A stretch of 64,000 bases of DNA from Streptomyces sp. Tu6071 (GCF_000213055.1 NZ_CM001165.1:1612001-1676000); one strand, 5' to 3'. Shown: positions 33,168-41,613, counted from the stretch's first letter. Program-made: numbers and translations. The notes: a model not told the origin generated them from the sequence alone.

Positions 33168-33749
33168 ATGAGCGAGCAGTCGACCAGCCCCGGCGAGACC
33201 GTTCCCGGCGAGACGACTCCGGGCGGGGCCACCCCGTGCGGGACGAGTCCGGGCGAGACGATCGCGGGCGAGGGCTTCCACCCGCACCTGCACGAGCAAC
33301 CCCCGGGCCCAGTAACGCCGTTGCGCACCCGCCTGCACCACATCCGCGCCGACGCGCTCGACGGCGACACCGCGCAGACCGGCGGGATGCGGCGGTTCGC
33401 GGCGGTGAGCGGCCGGGCCGTCGGCTCGGAGAAGCTGTGGATGGGCCAGACCCACGTGGCCCCCTCGACCGCGAGTTCCGACCACCACCACGGCGCCTCG
33501 GAGACCGCGATCTACGTGGTGTCCGGGCACCCTGAGTTCGTGTTCCTCGACGACGCGGGCGAGACCCCGGAGGAGGTGCGGCTGCGCACGTCTCCGGGCG
33601 ACTACATCTTCGTGCCGCCCTACGTGCCCCACCGCGAGGAGAACCCCGACCCGGAGGCGGAGGCCGTCGTCGTCATCGCGCGCAGCACGCAGGAGGCCGT
33701 CGTCGTCAACCTCCCGGGCCTGTACGCGCTTCCGGCGACGCCGGAGTGA
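33168..33749 (+). CDS. Cupin-domain protein
   Basis: 193 residues from an ATG at 33168, probably leaderless. Residues 8-35 are a low-complexity run of PGET-like repeats. The cupin begins about residue 75: motif 1 has DHHHGASETAIYVVSG with His106-108 and Glu112 as metal ligands, and motif 2 SPGDYIFVPPYVPHRE with His155. It could be a small dioxygenase or a sensor of a small ligand. Divergent position to the Rrf2 gene suggests co-regulation with the thiol/sulfur region. Substrate is unknown. Confidence 0.85.
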   Translation: MSEQSTSPGETVPGETTPGGATPCGTSPGETIAGEGFHPHLHEQPPGPVTPLRTRLHHIRADALDGDTAQTGGMRRFAAVSGRAVGSEKLWMGQTHVAPSTASSDHHHGASETAIYVVSGHPEFVFLDDAGETPEEVRLRTSPGDYIFVPPYVPHREENPDPEAEAVVVIARSTQEAVVVNLPGLYALPATPE

Positions 33750-33768
33750 CCTCGCCCGCCCGGCGCTG

Positions 33769-34443
33769 TCACGCCGTCCCGCGGCGCGCGAAGGCGCTGT
33801 CGCCGAGCTTCGCGAAGAGTTCGGCGGTGTCCTCGTACACCTCCCGCGCGCCCGCCGCGACGAGGTCCGCGCGGGGCACTCCGCCGCTCAGGACACCGAT
33901 CGCGTGGAGCCCGGCCGCCCGCGCGGCGCGCATGTCCCAGACCGAGTCGCCGACGAAGACGGACCCCGCCGCCTCGGCGTCGACCTGTTCGAGGGCGTGG
34001 AGCACGGGATCGGGGGCGGGTTTGCCCGCCGCCACGTCGTCGGCGCTCGCGGTCGCGTCGATCGCGTCGTCGGCGTCGAGCGCGGCGCGCAGGGCGGCGA
34101 GTTCGGGACCGCCCGCCGAGGTCGCGAGGACGACCGGCCAGCCCTCGACGTGGAGCTGGCGCAGGAGGTCGGCGGCGCGGTCGAAGGGCGCGAGACGGTC
34201 GTAGTACGTGCCGTACAGGGCCTTGTGCCCGGCGCTGATGTCCGCGTCGCCGTCCCGGTCGTGGTCTTCGCCGAGGACGTGCGCGAGGAGGTCGGCCGAG
34301 CCGAGCCCGATCGCGCCGAGAATCCTGGTGAACGGCACCCGGTGCCCGGCCTGCCGCAGCGCCTCCCACCAGCAGACGGTGTGGAGGTGGTTGGTGTCGA
34401 CGAGCGTGCCGTCCACGTCGAAGACTGCGGCGGGCGTGTTCAC
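33769..34443 (-). CDS. HAD-family hydrolase (phosphatase)
   Basis: 224 residues from a GTG at 34443 with GGAGG upstream. Motif I FDVDGTLVD at 8-16 has both Asp residues; motif II ATSAGG, motif III Lys in AAGKPAPDP, and motif IV FVGDSVWDM are all present. The cap between motifs I and II is of the phosphoglycolate phosphatase/beta-phosphoglucomutase type. It removes phosphate from a small metabolite; which one is unclear. It ends 19 bp from the convergent cupin gene. Confidence 0.9.
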   Translation of the reverse strand: MNTPAAVFDVDGTLVDTNHLHTVCWWEALRQAGHRVPFTRILGAIGLGSADLLAHVLGEDHDRDGDADISAGHKALYGTYYDRLAPFDRAADLLRQLHVEGWPVVLATSAGGPELAALRAALDADDAIDATASADDVAAGKPAPDPVLHALEQVDAEAAGSVFVGDSVWDMRAARAAGLHAIGVLSGGVPRADLVAAGAREVYEDTAELFAKLGDSAFARRGTA

Positions 34444-34474
34444 GGGGGCCTCCAGCGGGGGACGGGTCGGGCTC

Positions 34475-34550
34475 GTCAGTGCGGGCGGGCGGTTCCCGCG
34501 CCGCGCGGGCCGGTCAGTGCGGGCGGGCGCTTCCCGCGCCGCGCGGGCCG
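34475..34550. repeat. 38-bp tandem duplication of the STAS-gene 3' end
   Basis: Two 38-bp units, 34475-34512 and 34513-34550, differ at one base. The second contains the final codons and stop of the STAS gene on the minus strand; the first is an extra copy of them downstream of that stop. Confidence 0.85.
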
Positions 34551-35008
34551 CCCTCGCGGCGCCACGCCCTGGCGAGCGCGGGCGAGGGGCGGACGGGCAC
34601 CCTGGGCTGCGGTCGCGGGGTGTGTCCCGCGGGGCCGCCGCGCACCCGCCGCACGGCACCGGGGACGGTGGCGGCGACGTGCAGGGCGCGCACGAGCCCC
34701 GTGAGGTGGAAGACGCGCCGCGCCGCCGGGTACTCGGCGGCGACGCACAGCACGCCGCCCGGCGCCGTACGGCTCCCCACGCGCAGCAGGATGCGCAGCG
34801 CCTGCGGGGTCACGACACGGGACCGCACCCGCACCACGACGATCCGGGCCGGGTGGCGCTCGACGGTCGTGCGCAGGGCCGCCTCGGCGGCCACCTCGTT
34901 GTCGAGGTCGACGAGCGTGTCGAAGGGCACGACGAGGAGCGCGGCGGGCGCCTTCTGCGGCGGCGCGGGCGTCTCGGGGGGTGCGTCGGACGTGTCGCTA
35001 CGGCTCAC
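34514..35008 (-). CDS. STAS-domain protein (anti-sigma-factor-antagonist-like)
   Basis: 164 residues from a GTG at 35008 with a perfect AGGAGG site. Residues about 20-110 fit a STAS fold: LLVVPFDTLVDLDNEVAAEAALRTTVERHPARIVVVRVRSRVVTP, then LRILLRVGSRTAPGGVLCVAAEYPAARRVFHLTGL. The usual phosphorylatable Ser in a DSSG-like loop is not evident. A basic, Pro/Arg-rich tail of about 45 residues follows. Such proteins bind anti-sigma factors or kinases; the SigB-type factor at 2.5 kb is too far to claim a link. Confidence 0.7.
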   Translation of the reverse strand: MSRSDTSDAPPETPAPPQKAPAALLVVPFDTLVDLDNEVAAEAALRTTVERHPARIVVVRVRSRVVTPQALRILLRVGSRTAPGGVLCVAAEYPAARRVFHLTGLVRALHVAATVPGAVRRVRGGPAGHTPRPQPRVPVRPSPALARAWRREGGPRGAGSARPH

Positions 35009-35195
35009 GGAACCTCCTCACCTTCGAGTGTGCCCCGGGTCACGGGCGGCGCGCAAAGGGTGGGCCTGGCCGTACGGGGCGCTGTACTGGTCCGCCCTCC
35101 CCGCACGGGCGCGGCGCGCGGAGGTTGCCACGGCGGGTCACAGAGGTAGTGCGGAGGGGGAGCATGGTACCCACGGGGCGCCGCCACCCCGCCGC

Positions 35196-36104
35196 CTACA
35201 CCGGCCCCGCGCCCCGTACCGGCTCCGTCTCCTCCGCGGCGGCGAGCAGGGCGAGCCGGGCCAGCCGTGCGCCGTAGCCGCCGCTCGCGCGCGGGTGCAG
35301 GCGGGCCGAGGTGCCCACGGGAGAGCGGCGGGTGCGCAGGACGCGGTGGCCGCCCGACTCCAGGGCGTGGACGAGGGCGCGGTCCTCGCCCGTCGCGAGG
35401 GGCGGGAAGCCGCCCACGCCGAGGTAGGCGTCCGCCCGTACGCCGAGGTTGGCGCCGTGGACGTGCGGGTGCCGGGCGCCCCCGGCCGCGCGGTACAGGA
35501 CCGCCTCGCGGTGGAGCAGCCCGGCGAGGGCGGGGTCCCCGCCCAGCGGCCGTACGGTGCCGACGACGGCGTCCCAGCCGCGCGCCCCCCAGCGCCACTG
35601 CCGGGCGAGCCAGTTCGCGGGGACGAGGCTGTCGGCGTCGGTCGAGGCGAGCCACACGCGCTCCGGCGGCTCGTCGAAGAGACCGAGCGCGGCGGCTGCC
35701 CCGGCGGCGCGCGCCCGCCCCGGGTTGCGCGCGTCGACCTGTACGACGTGCGCCCCGGCCGCCTGCGCGAGGGCCGCCGTCGCGTCGGCGCAGGCGTCGG
35801 CGACGACCACGACCCGCACGCGCGCCCGGACGGGCAGGGCCGGGTGGCGGGCGGCGCGGCGCAGGGCGGCGAGGGCGTGCGGGAGCAGCGCCTCCTCGTC
35901 GTGGGCGGGGACGACGACCGCGAGGGCGGCCAGCTCGCGCGCGGCACGCGGGACGTACAGGGCGGGGCTCCCGTACGGCACGGGGGCGCCGTCCGGGACG
36001 GGGGTTCCGTGCGCGACGGGGGTCCCGTACGAGGCGGGGGGCCCGAACGGCCCGTACTCGCCGGGCGTTCCGGGCCGTCCGCCGTCCGGCGGCCTGATGC
36101 TCAC
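35196..36104 (-). CDS. Family-2 glycosyltransferase
   Basis: 302 residues from a GTG at 36104, overlapping the methyltransferase stop by 4 bp. The N-terminus (about 12-52) is a Pro/Gly-rich run of GTPV/GAPV units. The GT-A domain starts about 60: LAVVVPAHDEEALLPHAL, VVVADACADAT, and the metal-binding STDADSLVP near 155, then GANLGVRADAYLGVGGFP and GEDRALVHALE. There is no membrane segment, so it is a cytoplasmic glycosyltransferase. It is the last gene of the four-gene operon from 38.5 kb. Acceptor unknown. Confidence 0.88.
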   Translation of the reverse strand: MSIRPPDGGRPGTPGEYGPFGPPASYGTPVAHGTPVPDGAPVPYGSPALYVPRAARELAALAVVVPAHDEEALLPHALAALRRAARHPALPVRARVRVVVVADACADATAALAQAAGAHVVQVDARNPGRARAAGAAAALGLFDEPPERVWLASTDADSLVPANWLARQWRWGARGWDAVVGTVRPLGGDPALAGLLHREAVLYRAAGGARHPHVHGANLGVRADAYLGVGGFPPLATGEDRALVHALESGGHRVLRTRRSPVGTSARLHPRASGGYGARLARLALLAAAEETEPVRGAGPV

Positions 36105-36718
36105 ACGAGTCCTTCGTACGCGGCCGGGGACGGCGCGGGCGGTTCGCCCGGCGTGCGGCGGGTGAACGTCTGGAGCACGAAATCCTCCTCACGGTGGTCG
36201 AGCCGCAGCGCGAGCCCTTCCTCGCCCCCGAGCCGGTCGGCCAGTTCCGCGCCGGTCAGGCGGTGTTCGGGCACGGGGTGGTTCCAGTGGACGGTGACGA
36301 GGGTGCCGCCGGGAGCGAGGGAGTCCACCGTGCGGCGCAGGAGGCGGTCGAGGGCGGGGGCGTCGAAGTAGTAGAGGAGTTCGGAGAGGACGACGAGGTC
36401 GAACGTGCCCCCGGGCCACTCCTCGGGCACGGTGAGCCGCGCGACCTCGACGTGGTCGAGTCCGCTCGTGGCCTCACGGGCCCGCTCGACCGCCTCCGGG
36501 ACGCGGTCGGTGGCGAGCAGCCGCTCGCAGCGGCCCGCGAGCCGCCGCGTCAACTCGCCCACCGAGCAGCCCGGTTCGAAGGCACGACGGAAGTGCGGGC
36601 GGGGGAGGGACGCCAGGGTGAGGGCGTACTTGCGCTCCTCGTACCAGCGGCTGCGCAGACCCCAGGGGTCCTCGGCGCCCTCGTACATGGCGGTGAAGTA
36701 GCCGGCGGGGGTGCTCAT
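36101..36718 (-). CDS. Class I SAM-dependent methyltransferase (NodS-like)
   Basis: 205 residues from an ATG at 36718 overlapping the deacetylase stop (ATGA). The N-terminus has DPWGLRSRWYEERKYALTLASLP, typical of the NodS-like group. SAM-binding motif I is FEPGCSVGELTRRLA, followed by LLATDRVPEAVERAR and FDLVVLSELLYYF. NodS methylates an amino sugar after deacetylation by NodB; here a PIG-L deacetylase gene is directly upstream, which suggests N-methylation of a deacetylated amino sugar or amine. That is inference. Confidence 0.85.
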   Translation of the reverse strand: MSTPAGYFTAMYEGAEDPWGLRSRWYEERKYALTLASLPRPHFRRAFEPGCSVGELTRRLAGRCERLLATDRVPEAVERAREATSGLDHVEVARLTVPEEWPGGTFDLVVLSELLYYFDAPALDRLLRRTVDSLAPGGTLVTVHWNHPVPEHRLTGAELADRLGGEEGLALRLDHREEDFVLQTFTRRTPGEPPAPSPAAYEGLV

Positions 36719-37458
36719 GCGAACCACACCTCGAAGTCACGTACGTGGTGGGCCAGTTCGGCGGGCGGCAGGATCGCCGCGTCCTCGGGGGCCGGGCCGA
36801 GCGGCGCGATCTGGCTGCGGAAGCAGGCCACGGCGTCGCGCTTGCGGGCGCGGACGTCGGCGGGCAGGTCGAGGCGCGCGGCGCGGTGCCAGGGCACCCG
36901 GGGGTCGTCGGGCCGGGCCCAGTGCCACATCCACACCGGGTAGGCGGCGGAGGGGGCGCCGGTCTCGCGAGCGGCGGCGCGCGCGGCGCGGCCCGTCGCC
37001 TCGTGGTCGGCGTGCACGTCGCCCGTCCACGGCGCGAGGACGAGCGCGGCGCCCTCGGTGAGCGGGACGAGCGCCCGGCGCACCTCTTCCTCGTGCGCGG
37101 CGACGGCCGTGTCGGGAACGCGCAGGCGTACGGTACGGGCCGCCGAGGCGCCGAGCCGGGCGAGCGCCGCGCGCAGTTCCGTGGCCCGGCGGGCCGCGAG
37201 CGCGGGGGGCCGCAGCACGCGCGTGCGCGGGTGCGAGCCCTCTCCGTCGGTGACGGTGACGACGGTGAGCGGGTTCCCGGCGGCGGCGAGCAGCGCGAGC
37301 GCCCCGCCCGCGCCGAGGACCTCGTCGTCGGGATGCGCGGCGACCACCACGACGGGCCCTTGCGGCAGGACCACCTCCCGCAGCTCCGCCCACCGCTCCC
37401 AGGCCCGCCACAACGCCTCGTCGGTGCCGGGCGCCTGGATGGGGTCGGGGCCGCTCAC
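36715..37458 (-). CDS. PIG-L/LmbE-family deacetylase
   Basis: 247 residues from a GTG at 37458 overlapping the dehydrogenase stop by 4 bp. The zinc motif AHPDDE is at 41-46, and the second-half His in DVHADHEATGRAA is present. PIG-L proteins remove acetyl groups from N-acetylglucosaminyl compounds such as mycothiol precursors. The linkage with a NodS-like methyltransferase and a glycosyltransferase points to a small glycosylated metabolite rather than mycothiol itself. A cytoplasmic location is expected, as there is no signal peptide. Confidence 0.92.
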   Translation of the reverse strand: MSGPDPIQAPGTDEALWRAWERWAELREVVLPQGPVVVVAAHPDDEVLGAGGALALLAAAGNPLTVVTVTDGEGSHPRTRVLRPPALAARRATELRAALARLGASAARTVRLRVPDTAVAAHEEEVRRALVPLTEGAALVLAPWTGDVHADHEATGRAARAAARETGAPSAAYPVWMWHWARPDDPRVPWHRAARLDLPADVRARKRDAVACFRSQIAPLGPAPEDAAILPPAELAHHVRDFEVWFA

Positions 37459-38525
37459 GTCTCCGCCCGGCCCGCGACGTGCGCGCCGAGGGCGGCGAGG
37501 TCGCGTTCGGCGTGGTGCTGGCGCACGTAGACGGTGAGGTCGGCGACGGCGCGGGCGTGCCGGGGGTCGTGGCACAGCGGTCCCGCGCCGGTCGCGCGGC
37601 CCACGTGGGTGAGGACGCGTTCGCAGCAGGCGGCGACGAGAGCGCGGACGCGCAGGGCGCGCTGCGCGGCGCCGCCCCCGGTGTCCTGGGGGTCCGCGTC
37701 GATCTCGGCGGCGGCGCGTTCCATGACGAGCCCGGCCGCGTACAGCTCGATGTCCACCGCGCCGAGACGGGCGTCGGTGAAGGGGCTCGCCCGGCGCGCG
37801 GCGGCACGGCGCAGCGCGCCCGCCACCGCGTGGGCACCGCCCAGCCAGCACGCGGCCACCCCCACCCCGCCGTGCGCGAAGCCGGGCCTGCGCACGTAGG
37901 CGTCGATCTCGCCGACCGGCAGCGCGGGCGCGCCGTCGAAGCGCACGTCGGGCGTGTCGGAGCCCGCCATGCCGAGCGCGGGCCAGGTGCCGGGGACAGG
38001 CTCGTACGCGGCGGGATCGAGCCGCACCGCGAAGAGCCGCTGGCCGTCCTCGGTGCGCGCGGTGACGAGCGCGTGGGTGCAGGAGTGGGCGCCGGAGGCG
38101 TACTGCTTGAGGCCGCTCAGCGTCCAGGCGTCGGCCGCCGGGTCGTGGGTGGCCCGTACCCCCTCGCCGGGTGGTTCGGCAGCCCACACGCCCCAGCGCT
38201 GACCGGGCGCGGGCGGCGGCCCGTCCAGCTCGGCGAGGATCGCGAGCGCGTCGGTGTGGCCCTCGACGAGGCGGGCCACGGCGAGGTCCTCCTCGGCGAC
38301 CCCGCGCAGCCCGGCGAAGCGCAGTCCGGTCGCCCCGCCGCCGGGCAACGGGAAGCGGAGCCCGCCCTCCTCGATCTGCCGCACGGCGACGGCGAAGCGG
38401 GCGGCGGTCCCGGCGCGGGCGGAGGCGGCGTCGAAATCGCCCGGCTGGGCGACGCCCGCGTCACCCGGCGGGAGGACAGCCCCGCCGTCCGGGGGCTCGG
38501 GGGCGGGCGGGGAGCGGTGGTTCAT
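37455..38525 (-). CDS. Acyl-CoA dehydrogenase-like flavoprotein
   Basis: 356 residues from an ATG at 38525. The order of blocks follows acyl-CoA dehydrogenases: an N-terminal helical part, GVWAAEPPGEGVRATHD, WTLSGLKQYASGAHSCTHALVTAR, a middle beta domain (GMAGSDTPDVRFDGAPAL), and a C-terminal helical bundle with LCHDPRHARAVADLTVYVRQHHAERDLAALG. The catalytic Glu of the classical family is not obvious. It is the first gene of the four-gene operon and may oxidise the scaffold on which the deacetylase, methyltransferase and glycosyltransferase act. Confidence 0.85.
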   Translation of the reverse strand: MNHRSPPAPEPPDGGAVLPPGDAGVAQPGDFDAASARAGTAARFAVAVRQIEEGGLRFPLPGGGATGLRFAGLRGVAEEDLAVARLVEGHTDALAILAELDGPPPAPGQRWGVWAAEPPGEGVRATHDPAADAWTLSGLKQYASGAHSCTHALVTARTEDGQRLFAVRLDPAAYEPVPGTWPALGMAGSDTPDVRFDGAPALPVGEIDAYVRRPGFAHGGVGVAACWLGGAHAVAGALRRAAARRASPFTDARLGAVDIELYAAGLVMERAAAEIDADPQDTGGGAAQRALRVRALVAACCERVLTHVGRATGAGPLCHDPRHARAVADLTVYVRQHHAERDLAALGAHVAGRAET

Positions 38526-38754
38526 GGGGAGGTCCTGTCGGTGGGGGCGGCGTGGGGCCGGGACACCATGGGTGCCCGTGCGGCGGCTTTTCATACCTGG
38601 GGCGACCGTTCCGGCTGTCGGCGCACGCACGCCCCGGGGGGATCGCGCCCCAGCAGCGCGAAGGCCGCCGGAGCGGCCCCGCACACGCCATCGGAGCGGC
38701 CCCGCCCACGCCGCCGGAGCGGCCCCGCGACGGCTCCTTCCGCCCTCCGCTCGC

Positions 38755-39912
38755 TCAGCTCCCGACCTCGCTCGGCACCTCGCTCACGAGTGCCCGCAGC
38801 AGTTGCCTCGTCTCGGCGAGCAGTTCTCCGGCCGGGACGGCGCCCGTGCCGGAGAGCGCGTGGAAGGACGCGTCCAGCACCTCGTACGCCTCGCGGACCT
38901 CCTCGGGTACCGCCCGCGACTCCAGTCGGTACGGGGCGCTCGGCTCCCGGCGCGCGAGTGCCTCGTACTCCCGCTCGCACAGCACCGCGAGCGTCTCGGC
39001 GAGCCGGGCCCAGTCCGTGAAGAAACCACTGCCGGGCGAGCGCAGCGGGTTGTCGCCCTGCGCGAGGGTCGCGAGGGTGCGGGTGACGGCGCGCAGGTGG
39101 TCGGTGACGGCGGTCCAGCGGGCGTCGAGGGCGAGCGGCGGCTGCGGGGCCCGCGCGCGGCGCAGCCGCAGTCCCGGGTTGAGACGCGAGCTCTCCTCGC
39201 CGCTCAGCCTGGCCTCCCGTACCTGCCGCAGCGACTCCTCGACGTGCCGGGCCCCGTCGTGCCAGTCCAGTGCCTGTTCCGCCGACCACTCCCCCCGGAG
39301 GCCGCCCGCGATGTCCCGCAGCAGCCGGCCGGTGTCGCGCGGCAGCCGCAGCAGCCGGTCGCCCGCGTTGCGCAGGTGCACCGGGGGCAGCACGAAGGCG
39401 TTGACGGCGATGCCGATGACGGCGCCGATACCGGTCTCCAGGAAGCGGTGGCCGATCTCGGTGGGGCTCACCGAGGTCGCGGTGATGACGAAGAGCGCGG
39501 TCGTCGCCCCGTAGATCCCCTGCGCGCCGAGCCGCCGGTAGGTGCCGACGAGGACCAGTGGCGGCAGCGCGAGGGCCATGGCGCCGAGGGTGTCCCCGCG
39601 CGTGAGGGAGAGCGCCGCGGCGGCGGAGAGGGTGCCGATGAGGATGACGGCGAGCTGCTGGAGCCCGGCGCGCAGCGAGCGGTAGACGGTCGCGTCCACG
39701 AGCGCGAGCGCGGTCCAGGGGGCGAGCAGCGCCATCGGTGCCTTGAGCCACCACCCGGCGAGCGCCCAGGCGGCGATCGCGGCCCCCGCCGCCTTGAGCG
39801 ACTGCACGACGGAGTCGCGCTCGGGCCCCGGCTGCCGGAACACGGTCCGCACGGTCGCGACGACGGCCGCCGTCTCCTTGCGGGCCCAGCGCCCGGTGTC
39901 CCTCGGCCCCAC
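38755..39912 (-). CDS. FUSC-family (aromatic acid exporter-like) membrane protein
   Basis: 385 residues from a GTG at 39912, selected because GAGGAGGT lies 6 bases upstream; a GTG at 39939 is possible but has no such site. The N-terminal half contains about six hydrophobic segments (ALLAPWTALALVDATVYRS, LAVILIGTLSAAAAL, IGAVIGIAVNAFVLPP) of the FUSC/aromatic-acid-exporter type, and the second half is a cytoplasmic helical domain. The likely role is export of small aromatic or other organic acids. Monocistronic. Confidence 0.85.
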   Translation of the reverse strand: MGPRDTGRWARKETAAVVATVRTVFRQPGPERDSVVQSLKAAGAAIAAWALAGWWLKAPMALLAPWTALALVDATVYRSLRAGLQQLAVILIGTLSAAAALSLTRGDTLGAMALALPPLVLVGTYRRLGAQGIYGATTALFVITATSVSPTEIGHRFLETGIGAVIGIAVNAFVLPPVHLRNAGDRLLRLPRDTGRLLRDIAGGLRGEWSAEQALDWHDGARHVEESLRQVREARLSGEESSRLNPGLRLRRARAPQPPLALDARWTAVTDHLRAVTRTLATLAQGDNPLRSPGSGFFTDWARLAETLAVLCEREYEALARREPSAPYRLESRAVPEEVREAYEVLDASFHALSGTGAVPAGELLAETRQLLRALVSEVPSEVGS

Positions 39913-40152
39913 CGGCGACCTCCTCGTATGCGGTGACACGGTGGGTACCCCCTCACGGGACGCTCACGCGAAAGGCGCGCCGGGGGAGGTCCGGGACAAG
40001 GGGGCGGACGGGGGCGCCCGGAAAACGGGCGTCCGGGAGAGAGGCGCCCGGAAGGGGGCGTTCGGTCCGGGAGCGGGCGTTCGGTCCGGGAGAGGGCGTC
40101 CGGCGCGGCGGGAACGTCCGGAAAAAGGGTGGCACTCCCCCTCCCCCGCGCC

Positions 40153-40158
40153 TACGCT
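40153..40158 (+). promoter_or_regulatory. Candidate -10 for the MoxR/vWA operon
   Basis: TACGCT at 40153-40158, with TGGCAC 17 bp upstream, ends 7 bases before an ATG at 40166 that opens a short upstream frame. The rest of the 253-bp gap from 39913 is filled by degenerate GGCGTTCGGTCCGGGAG-like repeats. Confidence 0.4.
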
Positions 40159-40165
40159 CGCCCCG

Positions 40166-40222
40166 ATGACGACATACCTCGCTCTCCGAGAGGAGGCCCC
40201 ACGCCCGCACGGTGAGTGCTGA
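40166..40222 (+). CDS. Possible leaderless upstream ORF (18 codons)
   Basis: MTTYLALREEAPRPHGEC followed by TGA, whose last base is the first base of the ATG of the next gene (TGATG). It begins 7 bases after a good -10 and contains AGAGGAGG. If translated, it would couple ribosomes to the main gene. It could equally be the untranslated leader with a distant ribosome-binding site. Confidence 0.35.
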   Translation: MTTYLALREEAPRPHGEC

Positions 40223-41613
40223 TGCTCACTGCCGAGGCGTTCGGGGACTCCCCACCGCACCGCCCGGACGGGTCCGGGCCGCGCCCGGCTGATTCCGGGC
40301 CCCACGACCAGCGGCTTCTCTTCTGGCGACGCGTGCGCGCGTGGGCCGTGCCGCCCCGCATGATCGAGACCGCGACACGGCGGCGTGCCGCCGGAGACTG
40401 GGCGGGGGCCTGTGCCGCCGCCGACGTCGACGTCTCCTTCGGGCTCCGCGCCGTCCGGCACCGCTGGGGCGAGGCGCTCGCGTCCCGGCTCAGGGACGAT
40501 CTGCGGTCGCTGGCACCGGACTTGCTGCGCTGGCACTTCCCTCGTACGGGCCCTGACGGGCTGCTCCGGTCGGGCACGGCGGTGACCCTCGCGCGGTACG
40601 CGGCCGGGACCGGCAGGCCCGTGCACCTGCTCGCGGGGACGCCGCCCGCCTCCGTACGGGCCGGGCAGCGCCTCACGCTGTGGCTCGGCGACCGTCCGGG
40701 ACCCGACTGCCCTGCCCCGGACCGCCGTTTCCGCCTCGATCTGCACCGGCACCTGTGGGACGCCGGGCGCAGTGGCGAGCTGCGCGAGCGCGCGGTGATG
40801 CGCCCTCCCGCCGAACCTCCGCCGTGGCAGCACCTGTTGGGCTCGGAGTCGTACGCGTACGGGCGGTGGGGCGCGGAGGCCGCGCTCCTGCTGCGCGCCG
40901 AGGGGCGCGGGGACGCGGGGCGCGTGCTCGTGCGGCTGGGCCGTTCGCGGCGGCTGCTCCTGCACGTGCGGGACGGGTCCGTGACCGCCGCCAATGAGGT
41001 GCGCGCCCGCGCCTGTCCGGGTGTCCCCACGCTGCCCGACGCGGCTGTCCGGGTGCCGCCCGACGTGGAGTTGCTGCGCGCCGGGCTCCTCACCCCGGAC
41101 GCGCTGCACCCGCTCGTCGCCGCCGCCCTCGCCCCGGACACGCCGCACCCGCTCGTCACCCCGGACACGTCCGGCCCCGTACCGCGACGGCCGCCGGGAT
41201 CGGACGTGTTGCGGATCGCGTGCCAGGGCGCGCGCCACCGGCTCGGACGCACGCGTGTGGACGGGCCGCTCGTCGCGCTCGACCACACCCAGGAGGAGCT
41301 GGAGCGCGAGGGGTTGCTCGTCCTGCTCGGCGGACCCCCGCTCCCCTGTCTCGCCGCGCTCCGCGAGGCCGAGCGCTCGCTCGACGCCCACCCCGAGGTG
41401 CGCGAACTGCTGCGGTACGGGGACGTGGCGGGCGCCACCGAGCGCGTCACCCAGCTCTTCGGCCCGCGACACGAGCTGCCCGAAGGGGAGTTGCGGACCG
41501 CGCTGGAAGAGGCGGGCCGACGGCGGCTCCGCCACGACCTGCACCGCACCGGACTGTCCCCGGCCCAGCGCGTAGCCCTTCCCCCGGCGCCCCGCCGCCG
41601 ACCCGCCCCCTGA
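40222..41613 (+). CDS. Unknown protein, first gene of the MoxR/vWA unit
   Basis: 463 residues from an ATG at 40222 (GTG at 40216 is an alternative). I recognise no domain. Visible features: an Arg/Leu-rich, alpha-helical character throughout, a block VSFGLRAVRHRWGEALASRLRDDLRSLAPDLLRWHFPR near 72-108, a Pro-rich break about 310-330, and a C-terminal Arg/Pro tail. There is no signal peptide or membrane segment. It precedes the AAA ATPase gene by 75 bp on the same strand and is probably co-transcribed; it may be the adaptor or target-recognition part of that system. Confidence 0.8.
   Translation: MLTAEAFGDSPPHRPDGSGPRPADSGPHDQRLLFWRRVRAWAVPPRMIETATRRRAAGDWAGACAAADVDVSFGLRAVRHRWGEALASRLRDDLRSLAPDLLRWHFPRTGPDGLLRSGTAVTLARYAAGTGRPVHLLAGTPPASVRAGQRLTLWLGDRPGPDCPAPDRRFRLDLHRHLWDAGRSGELRERAVMRPPAEPPPWQHLLGSESYAYGRWGAEAALLLRAEGRGDAGRVLVRLGRSRRLLLHVRDGSVTAANEVRARACPGVPTLPDAAVRVPPDVELLRAGLLTPDALHPLVAAALAPDTPHPLVTPDTSGPVPRRPPGSDVLRIACQGARHRLGRTRVDGPLVALDHTQEELEREGLLVLLGGPPLPCLAALREAERSLDAHPEVRELLRYGDVAGATERVTQLFGPRHELPEGELRTALEEAGRRRLRHDLHRTGLSPAQRVALPPAPRRRPAP

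Noticed and set aside
34514..35008. STAS protein as partner of the sigma factor at 2.5 kb
   Set aside because: They are 32 kb apart, no anti-sigma gene is present, and the STAS protein lacks an obvious phosphorylatable Ser loop.
35009..35195. Possible small gene between the STAS and GT2 genes
   Set aside because: No frame with a ribosome-binding site or biased codon use was found on either strand.
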